The notes under the pieces were generated by a model. It did no database searches. It saw only the letters and a program-made list of their open reading frames with translations, and was not told the DNA's origin. From assembly GCA_964441265.1 (NCBI GenBank), contig CAYYKJ010000017.1:1-10723 (forward strand): a DNA stretch of 10,723 nt, written 5' to 3'. Within the stretch, counting starts at the first letter, position 1; each line of letters opens with the position of its first letter. Made by a program: the position numbers and the translations under genes. Positions 5,456 through 10,723 of this stretch are shown piece by piece. This DNA is from JAFGDH01 sp964441265. Lineage in GTDB: Archaea > Aenigmatarchaeota > Aenigmatarchaeia > QMZP01 > QMZT01.

Positions 5456-5470
5456 ATCCCCGAAACCCTG

Positions 5471-5490
5471 CTTTTTTATTTTTTCCGTTT
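5471..5490 (+). terminator. T-tract terminator after ftsZ
   Basis: CTTTTTTATTTTTTCC, 16 nt past the ftsZ stop, is a strong archaeal T-tract terminator without an obvious stem. Some read-through into secE remains possible. Confidence 0.55.
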
Positions 5491-5497
5491 TAATGTC

Positions 5498-5512
5498 AAA
5501 TTTATATATACC
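5498..5512 (+). promoter_or_regulatory. Promoter of secE-spt5
   Basis: TTTATATATA (5501-5510) is a clear TATA box. Transcription would start near 5530, leaving a leader of about 60 nt before secE. The leader holds an 8-nt palindrome CCGGCCGG (5534-5541) and two similar G-rich/ATAAG stretches (5541-5552 and 5571-5583); no stable hairpin or known riboswitch is evident. Confidence 0.55.
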
Positions 5513-5589
5513 AATATAAGAATAATCATAATACCGGCCGGGCTCGGATAAGTTTTTTCCGTGTCCTCCTGGTCGGGGATAAGATTTAT

Positions 5590-5757
5590 ATGCCGATAAA
5601 GGAACAGATAAGAAACTGGAAGAGGGTTTTGAGGATAGCCAGAAAACCCGACAAATACGAATACACTTCCACAGCCAAGGTATGCGCAATAGGGCTTGTG
5701 CTCATAGGGTTTATCGGCTTTGTGATATACCTGATATTTATGTTTTCGGGAATATAG
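5590..5757 (+). CDS. secE: Protein translocase subunit SecE (Sec61 gamma)
   Basis: A 55-residue tail-anchored membrane protein. An amphipathic N-terminal helix rich in basic residues (about 3-22, with RNWKRVLRIARKPDK) is followed by one transmembrane helix (about 31-53), ending a few residues later. This size and layout are those of archaeal SecE, which clamps SecY in the translocon that exports and inserts proteins. The weak sequence alone would not be decisive; the position directly before spt5 and after ftsZ, a conserved archaeal gene order, makes the call solid. The start ATG at 5590 has only a weak purine-rich sequence upstream. The stop is 9 nt from the spt5 start and overlaps its Shine-Dalgarno, so the two are co-translated. 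Confidence 0.92.
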   Translation: MPIKEQIRNWKRVLRIARKPDKYEYTSTAKVCAIGLVLIGFIGFVIYLIFMFSGI

Positions 5758-5766
5758 GAGATAGTC

Positions 5767-6243
5767 ATGGGAGAACTATATACGGTAAGGACGACCTCGG
5801 GAAGGGAGAACATAGTAATAGACATGATAGAGGCCAAGGTCAGGATGAAGAACCTAAAGGTCGCGAGCATATCCCATCCCGGGGAAATCAAGGGATACAT
5901 ATTCGTGGAGGCCCCCCTGGACGAAGTAAAAAAATCCGTGCAGGGAGTGATGCACGTCAAGGGCGTCATCAGCAAGCCGGTCAAGTTTGAGGACATAAAG
6001 CATTTCTACGAGACCAAGAAAACGATCATAAACCTGAAGGAGGGGGACCTGGTAGAGGTTATAGGCGGGCCCTTCAAGAGAGAGAAGGGGAAGATACAGA
6101 GGGTGGACAAGGTGAAGGACGAGGTCACCGTGGAGCTTCTCGAGGCATCCATACCCATACCGGTGACCATTTCCACCGAGCTGGTCAGGCTTTTCAAGAG
6201 GAAGAAATCCTCCTCCCCGGACCAGGAAGAAGAGGAAACCTGA
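5767..6243 (+). CDS. spt5: Transcription elongation factor Spt5 (archaeal NusG)
   Basis: A 158-residue protein that binds the RNA polymerase clamp and closes it over the DNA, raising processivity, usually with Spt4. Residues 1-85 are the NGN domain (MGELYTVRTTSGRENIVIDM start; GEIKGYIFVEA strand; hydrophobic groove for the clamp helices). Residues about 92-147 form the KOW domain, beginning LKEGDLVEVIGGPFKREKGK, which contacts RNA or the ribosome. A short basic then acidic tail (SSSPDQEEEET) makes it a little longer than usual archaeal Spt5. The Shine-Dalgarno AGGAG (5756-5760) overlaps the secE stop. In many archaea rpl11 and rpl1 follow; here the next gene is convergent, so the ribosomal protein cluster has been separated. 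Confidence 0.96.
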   Translation: MGELYTVRTTSGRENIVIDMIEAKVRMKNLKVASISHPGEIKGYIFVEAPLDEVKKSVQGVMHVKGVISKPVKFEDIKHFYETKKTIINLKEGDLVEVIGGPFKREKGKIQRVDKVKDEVTVELLEASIPIPVTISTELVRLFKRKKSSSPDQEEEET

Positions 6244-6272
6244 AAATAACACCGTGGACTTCCGGAAGTGAT

Positions 6273-6437
6273 CTATTTCGTCCTGTGGATAACCCCTATT
6301 GCCATCAGTACGGCTCCCAGTATGAGGAGGACGTATTCGCTCCCGGGGAATGAAGGCAGCATTACCAGAAGGCCTGCTACGAAGAATGCTATCCCTATGC
6401 CCCAGAAGTAATCCCTCAGAATCTGTTTCGCTGACAT
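6273..6437 (-). CDS. 54-residue membrane protein, function unknown
   Basis: Read from the ATG at 6437, this encodes 54 residues with two hydrophobic stretches, about 11-27 (FWGIGIAFFVAGLLVML) and 34-50 (EYVLLILGAVLMAIGVI), joined by a PSFPG turn: a helical hairpin with a basic C-terminal HRTK. The short N-terminus (MSAKQILRD) has no export signal. A TATA-like AGATAAAAAG overlapping the end of the upstream gene (about 6457-6466) is centred 25 nt before the ATG, so a leaderless transcript is likely; co-transcription with the T2SSF gene 29 nt upstream is the alternative. The uninterrupted hydrophobic design and third-position base use like its neighbours argue for a real gene. I do not recognise a family. 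It ends 29 nt from the convergent spt5 gene. Confidence 0.65.
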   Translation of the reverse strand: MSAKQILRDYFWGIGIAFFVAGLLVMLPSFPGSEYVLLILGAVLMAIGVIHRTK

Positions 6438-6466
6438 GATTTATAATTGTCCGCGGGGCTTTTTAT

Positions 6467-8548
6467 CTAGGTTATGGTCGATATGGCCTGGGATATCAGG
6501 TCGGCGAACATGAAAGAGGATCCCATGGCCACCAGGAAGTAAATGACTATGGCCACGGCCATCATCTTGCCGGCCGTGTGCCACTGGAACACCTTGTTTT
6601 CTCCCTGGGTTATCTTGGTTATGAATATGGCCAGTATGATTATGACCTCTATCAGGTAGACCCCTATTATTATCTGGAAGAGCTCCGGGGAGACCGCTGT
6701 CCCTCCCCCCCCGGCACCGAATATCCCGGAAAGGTTCACGGGCATCACCGAATCGCTGCCACCTCCGATAGAGGAGAGTCTCTGTGTGAGGGTTGTCAGA
6801 ACGGTTATTATTATCTGGGACATGCTCACTATGAGGCCGGTTATCATCGGGGTGAGCAGGTAGGCCTGGAAGGTCATTGAGGAGACAGATTCCTGAAGCA
6901 TGTCCCTTATGTATTCCTGCGTCTCCCTTATGTTGCGGAGGTACTTGGCTACCGTGAGCATGCCGCTGGAGGCGTATTTTATCCCCTTCTTGGCTATGTC
7001 CACGATCATGTACATTATGTTCCGTATCAGATTGCTGGGGTAGTACCTTATGGACCCCCATTTGCCGTTGAATATTGCCTCCTTGAAGGTCATACCGAGG
7101 GTCTTCATGTTCCTGAGCGTTATGGTGAAGAGCCCCGCTATCCTGAGGTCCTTTACGTCCTGCACCGACTGTTCCAGGGCCAGTTCGGTGGGGATCCCTC
7201 CCGATATGCGGTTCCCCAGCTGGAAGAGTGCCATTTCGAATTCGCTTTCCGTCTTCTGGACGTCCCCCTGTATCTTCATCTTCTGGAAGTTTGTGAGCAG
7301 GAAATACGATGACAGGGAAAAGGCTATCCCCATGGTGATCATGCAGGACATTATCAGGGAAAAGGTTGTGTGCTCGATCATAGAGGGCTCCGCGGCCAGC
7401 TGTGGCAGCAGCAGCTCGGGGCTCCCTGCGAAGAACATGACTGCGGGGATTATGAAAATCGCCGCTATCAGAATAGATATGGGGATGACCGGCATCACCA
7501 CCCTTTTCTTTCCCATCCTGATTATGAAGGATCCCTTGGGAGGCAGATCCGGGTGGCTGGAGGTGTCTATCTCTGAGAAGGTGGTCGGCCTCTTCTTGAG
7601 GACCGAGTTTATGAACCATATTATGAACAGCGGGAGTACGATATCATATCCTATTATGAAATACTCTGGCCTCGCAATGTCCGACAGGAATATGGCCGCC
7701 ATGGGAGCCATTATGGATCCCAGGACCGGCAGTATGATCCCCATCATGTGTATTATGGTGACCGGCATGGTCAGTTCCTGTGCATAGTGCTTCATGCGGA
7801 CCTTGGTGCCCTCCAGTATGGTGGTGAGCGCCTCGTCAAGCACGCTCTCGAGCTTTTCCCCTGCCGCGGACTGGGAGTCCCTTATGAGTCGGAGCGCCTC
7901 GGCGAACTCCTCGTTCTCTGCCTTCCACTTGGATATGTAGTCGGTCACGGCATGGGTCGCTGAATAGTATTTCCCCATCTCTATGTCCCAAAGGAGCCTC
8001 CTCATGTCCCATGCCAGGGGCCCGGATATGTTGGCGGAGGCGAACCTGAGGGCCACCTCCAGGTTTGGGCTGACCCTCATGGATACCACCATGTACAGGA
8101 CGGCGAGTACAACCTGCGAGCTCGCCCTTATACGATAGTTCTTCAGCTCGTTGTTCGGATATTTCAGAAAATAGTATCCGAGACCCACCCCGATCATCGA
8201 GACGAACATTATACCTAGTACGGGTATCAGGCCTGCCGCGAAGATCACCACTGAAAGCGCGACGAACCCTATTATGGTCAGGACGACCATAGCCATCACG
8301 TCTTTGGGGGTTATTTCCATGCCCGTGAAGGATATGGCGCTTTCCAGATCCTCCTTGGTGCTCCCTCCCGGGCTGATGTCCAGTATCTTCCCGCAGAATC
8401 TGGCGGTTCTCTCGTACCATGAAAGCTTCTTTCCCTGCTTTTTCTTGAAGAGCTGGTAGTCGCGTGACTCTATCGAGGGCTTGGACATCCTGCCCGACCG
8501 GTAGAACTCCTCGTACTCTTCCCTGGTCCTGTCCCTTTTTCCACCCAT
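6467..8548 (-). CDS. Tandem type II/IV secretion system F-domain membrane protein (TadC/FlaJ-like)
   Basis: A 693-residue polytopic protein. It has two T2SSF-type units: the first from about residue 140 to 290 (cytoplasmic helices 140-255, membrane helices near 262-290), the second from about 435 to 590. Membrane segments also lie near 83-128, 300-318, 350-374, 393-420, 622-645 and 662-690. This duplicated layout matches archaeal TadC/ArlJ platform proteins that seat the assembly ATPase of type IV pilus-like machines. A glycine-rich stretch sits at about 595-617. No TadA/ArlI ATPase, prepilin or prepilin peptidase is in the window; the ATPase may lie elsewhere. It starts at the ATG at 8548 with GGA 6 nt upstream and follows the surface-protein gene by 24 nt, so both are in one operon. 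The platform role is a family inference. Confidence 0.88.
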   Translation of the reverse strand: MGGKRDRTREEYEEFYRSGRMSKPSIESRDYQLFKKKQGKKLSWYERTARFCGKILDISPGGSTKEDLESAISFTGMEITPKDVMAMVVLTIIGFVALSVVIFAAGLIPVLGIMFVSMIGVGLGYYFLKYPNNELKNYRIRASSQVVLAVLYMVVSMRVSPNLEVALRFASANISGPLAWDMRRLLWDIEMGKYYSATHAVTDYISKWKAENEEFAEALRLIRDSQSAAGEKLESVLDEALTTILEGTKVRMKHYAQELTMPVTIIHMMGIILPVLGSIMAPMAAIFLSDIARPEYFIIGYDIVLPLFIIWFINSVLKKRPTTFSEIDTSSHPDLPPKGSFIIRMGKKRVVMPVIPISILIAAIFIIPAVMFFAGSPELLLPQLAAEPSMIEHTTFSLIMSCMITMGIAFSLSSYFLLTNFQKMKIQGDVQKTESEFEMALFQLGNRISGGIPTELALEQSVQDVKDLRIAGLFTITLRNMKTLGMTFKEAIFNGKWGSIRYYPSNLIRNIMYMIVDIAKKGIKYASSGMLTVAKYLRNIRETQEYIRDMLQESVSSMTFQAYLLTPMITGLIVSMSQIIITVLTTLTQRLSSIGGGSDSVMPVNLSGIFGAGGGGTAVSPELFQIIIGVYLIEVIIILAIFITKITQGENKVFQWHTAGKMMAVAIVIYFLVAMGSSFMFADLISQAISTIT

Positions 8549-8554
8549 TATTTA

Positions 8555-8561
8555 TCCTTTC
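8555..8561 (-). promoter_or_regulatory. Shine-Dalgarno-like site of the T2SSF gene
   Basis: On the minus strand AAAGGAT lies about 6 nt before the ATG at 8548, supporting that start and translation from the shared mRNA with the surface-protein gene. Confidence 0.45.
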
Positions 8562-8572
8562 TTCCTGCTTGC

Positions 8573-10723
8573 TTAAATCTTCTTTATATTCACTCCCGGT
8601 TCTTGGTCTACCAGCCCCATGTGCCTCATTTCTATCTTGTATGTCCCTTCCTCCATGACCGTTTCGTTCGCTATTAGGCTGATGTCGTCCCTGTATATGG
8701 AGACCTTGAGCATGTGTTTTTCTCCCAGGCCGTACCCGAAGCTGGGTTCGACGTTATCCAGGAATGTCCCCTTCTCTATGATTTCCATCCTCCTTTCCAC
8801 GTCTTTCGATTCACCTCTGGTGAAGACCAGCATGACCCCCGAATCGGGCATGTTCTGGTCGATTTCCAGCGTGTAAGTCGTGGCTGACCGGTCGAAGGTG
8901 AGGTCTATCGGATTCTCCTCGAAGAACACGAGCCCGGTGATCGCACCATCCTTTTCCGCCACACCGAAGAAATGATCCGGAGAGTAATATCTTCCGGTGG
9001 GAACGCTGTCCACGTCTCCGCTTCCCACCCCGGGTATGACCACCCTCTCCTCACTTTTGTTCATTACGAGCTTCACCTGCATGGACGTCGTGCTCACGCC
9101 GAAGACGCTGGAATTGTGGCTCTGGGAATCGTCTACGTCGAACGCGGTTATATCGATCTTCCACGTACCCCACACAGGGTCCATAGGTACGGTGTATACG
9201 TATTCGTACAGGTATCCGTCCGGGACATTGCCCGCTTCGAACCTGTCTTCCAGCCATCCTTCGGGGGGGTCAATTGCATGGAAATACCCGTTTTCTATTC
9301 TTATCATGTTGTCCGGATTGGTTATGTTTATCATGGCCCCTTCTATGTCATCCTTGCCGTCAGGATCGGTCATGTATATCCACACCTTCATTCTTCTGCC
9401 CCCGGAGAATACATTCTCGGTCACGTTGGCGCTGGTGAGCGTCTCTATCAGCCTCACCAGCGGAGGGGGCGAAAGTATGTATCTTTGGTCAGAGACCTCC
9501 GTCCCGTTCTCGTAGCCGTCATCCGCCTTCACCCTGCATTCCCATGTCTCTTTTTTCGTTGTGTTGCCGGAGCGCAGCAACGAATAGAGGTTGGTGGTGG
9601 TCTCGCTGAAAACCGGGGTCCCGTCCCTGTACCAGTTATAATGATAGGTCAGGGTGTCATCCTCGGCGTCCGAGATCCCCGAGATGTTGCACCACAGGTC
9701 GTTCATGGGGTATGCCTCATAGGGGGTGATTGCAACGTTGCTGATGATTGGTTCCCCGTTCTCCCTGAACGTCCTCTGGCTTTCCCGGTCGCTGTTTCCC
9801 GCCTCGTCGAATGCGTGGACTCTGTATGAGTAATCCGTTCCGCTCAATGTGCTCATGGTCCTGGAGCAATACCTGGTACTCCCTGAACCATGCATGCTCA
9901 TGGATAGGTTTGATCCCTGCCATTCCAGAAGGCAGTGGTCGGGATTCCCGAACCCGTCCGTTACCGAGGCGTTTATGGTCACGCTGTTCGCGATCTGCCT
10001 CGTGGAGTCGGGCGGAGTGGGGAGTTCGTAGTTTACCGAGGGGGGTGTGCTGTCTATGGTGAAAGAGGTGTTGGTGATGTTCAGCGAATAATTTTTCGTA
10101 TCATAAAGAACACACCTCACGTACTGGCCCCCGTTTATTAGGGGAACCGTGTAGGTGCAGTTCATGTCCGTGTATGGATGCGGGAAAGGCCCGTCATTGC
10201 ATATGTCATTGGACTCTGAAGGCGTGCAGGAATTGTCCGTGTCGTTGCAGCAGTACATATAAAGATCGTTGTGGTCAAGATCATCCTGCCCCGAGGGGAT
10301 GATGGTCTGGATATCCCCTCCCATTATCGGGTCGAGGAGGACCGAGATAGAAGATATCACCGGCCTCCTGTTTATCACCAGTATCTCCGTGGAGTTGTAT
10401 TTGCTGGTGTTGTCGGTCCCGTCACCGCACCAGAACCCGAAGAAGATGGTGTCCCACCTGGAATAGTTTCCGCTCAAGTAGGTATAAACGAGGCTGTTCA
10501 GGCCGTTCGATATTGGAGAGGAGCTTTCCGATTCGTCCTTGCTCCAGTTGAGGTAAGGCTGGACGTAAGCGGTCAGGGAATCCCCGGTATCGGCGTCAGT
10601 GCAGGTCATGTTGAATTTGGCATCGATATTCGTGTCTATTCCCGAAGGCCATGTGACGTTGTTCGTTATCACCGGTATGGAATTCAGCACCGTAATAGCA
10701 GTAGCATTATACTTCGAAGTGTT
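8573..10723 (-). CDS. Large Ig-like-repeat surface protein, N-terminus outside the window
   Basis: The frame is open through the right edge, giving the last 716 residues of a longer protein. It is a string of beta-sandwich modules of roughly 100 residues. Linkers such as RPVISSISV, TPPSVNYEL and EPIISNVAIT open successive units, and phrases like DAEDDTLTYHYNWYRDG, VHAFDEAGNSD and DPDGKDDIEGA are typical of PKD/Ig-like extracellular repeats. NTSKYNATAI at the edge and NTSKYNSTEI about 120 residues later show that neighbouring modules are duplicates. More than twenty N-x-S/T sequons occur, suiting archaeal N-glycosylation, and paired cysteines suggest disulfides. The last 190 residues differ from the repeats. 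No C-terminal membrane helix or sorting signal is seen, so anchoring must be N-terminal or by association. Being 24 nt upstream of the TadC-like gene suggests a pilus- or surface-related job. Confidence 0.8.
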   Translation of the reverse strand, partial: NTSKYNATAITVLNSIPVITNNVTWPSGIDTNIDAKFNMTCTDADTGDSLTAYVQPYLNWSKDESESSSPISNGLNSLVYTYLSGNYSRWDTIFFGFWCGDGTDNTSKYNSTEILVINRRPVISSISVLLDPIMGGDIQTIIPSGQDDLDHNDLYMYCCNDTDNSCTPSESNDICNDGPFPHPYTDMNCTYTVPLINGGQYVRCVLYDTKNYSLNITNTSFTIDSTPPSVNYELPTPPDSTRQIANSVTINASVTDGFGNPDHCLLEWQGSNLSMSMHGSGSTRYCSRTMSTLSGTDYSYRVHAFDEAGNSDRESQRTFRENGEPIISNVAITPYEAYPMNDLWCNISGISDAEDDTLTYHYNWYRDGTPVFSETTTNLYSLLRSGNTTKKETWECRVKADDGYENGTEVSDQRYILSPPPLVRLIETLTSANVTENVFSGGRRMKVWIYMTDPDGKDDIEGAMINITNPDNMIRIENGYFHAIDPPEGWLEDRFEAGNVPDGYLYEYVYTVPMDPVWGTWKIDITAFDVDDSQSHNSSVFGVSTTSMQVKLVMNKSEERVVIPGVGSGDVDSVPTGRYYSPDHFFGVAEKDGAITGLVFFEENPIDLTFDRSATTYTLEIDQNMPDSGVMLVFTRGESKDVERRMEIIEKGTFLDNVEPSFGYGLGEKHMLKVSIYRDDISLIANETVMEEGTYKIEMRHMGLVDQEPGVNIKKI

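Noticed and set aside
6441..7619. 392-codon minus-strand frame inside the secretion gene
   Set aside because: Low-complexity His/Arg/Gly/Asp-rich translation in an alternative frame of a clear membrane-protein gene.
8972..9829. Long + strand frame antisense to the surface protein (285 codons)
   Set aside because: Composition is that of a reverse-complement shadow, with no promoter or ribosome-binding site.
1..10723. CRISPR array, insertion sequence, integrase or attachment-site duplication
   Set aside because: No regular spaced repeats, no transposase motif and no second copy of the tRNA 3' end were seen on either strand.

Overview
The window reads as a piece of an archaeal chromosome. The evidence is the ftsZ - secE - spt5 run (Spt5 has the short archaeal NGN+KOW form), an archaeal SbcD/Mre11-like phosphoesterase, a long archaeal FKBP, a tandem TadC/FlaJ-type membrane protein, TATA boxes about 25 nt upstream of several start codons (leaderless transcripts), and a tRNA gene carrying introns of the archaeal bulge-helix-bulge (BHB) type. 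Heavy use of AGG and ATA codons fits. The lineage cannot be fixed from the sequence; a euryarchaeal or DPANN-grade uncultured lineage is the best guess.

Layout, left to right. 1-106: a hairpin/T-tract terminator of an upstream unit, then an AT-rich promoter. 107-1253 (+): a HEPN-domain protein overlapping a winged-helix/MNT nucleotidyltransferase, a two-gene module resembling HepT/MntA toxin-antitoxin pairs. 1237-2007 (-): a metallophosphoesterase, convergent with and overlapping the MNT gene. 2008-2065: a compact divergent promoter. 2066-3028 (+): an unrecognised protein with a coiled coil, a RING-like zinc cluster and a likely C-terminal HTH. 3067-3324 (+): a small AT-rich orphan gene. 3358-3491 (+): tRNA-Ile(GAT) interrupted by two non-canonical introns. 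3542-4204 (+): FKBP-type prolyl isomerase. 4316-6243 (+): ftsZ, secE, spt5 (cell division, protein translocation, transcription elongation). 6273-6437 (-): an unannotated-looking 54-residue membrane protein. 6467-10723 (-): a tandem T2SSF (TadC-like) membrane protein preceded, 24 nt upstream in the same operon, by a large glycosylation-sequon-rich Ig-like surface protein whose N-terminus lies beyond the window.

Most of the + strand genes from 3542 onward are housekeeping; the first 3.3 kb is more accessory in character. The strongest unusual signal is the doubly interrupted tRNA-Ile: both introns (after positions 30 and 59 of the mature tRNA) can be folded by eye into BHB motifs with correctly placed three-nucleotide bulges, and removing them restores a normal 75-nt tRNA. 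There is no gene-free stretch longer than 300 bases.
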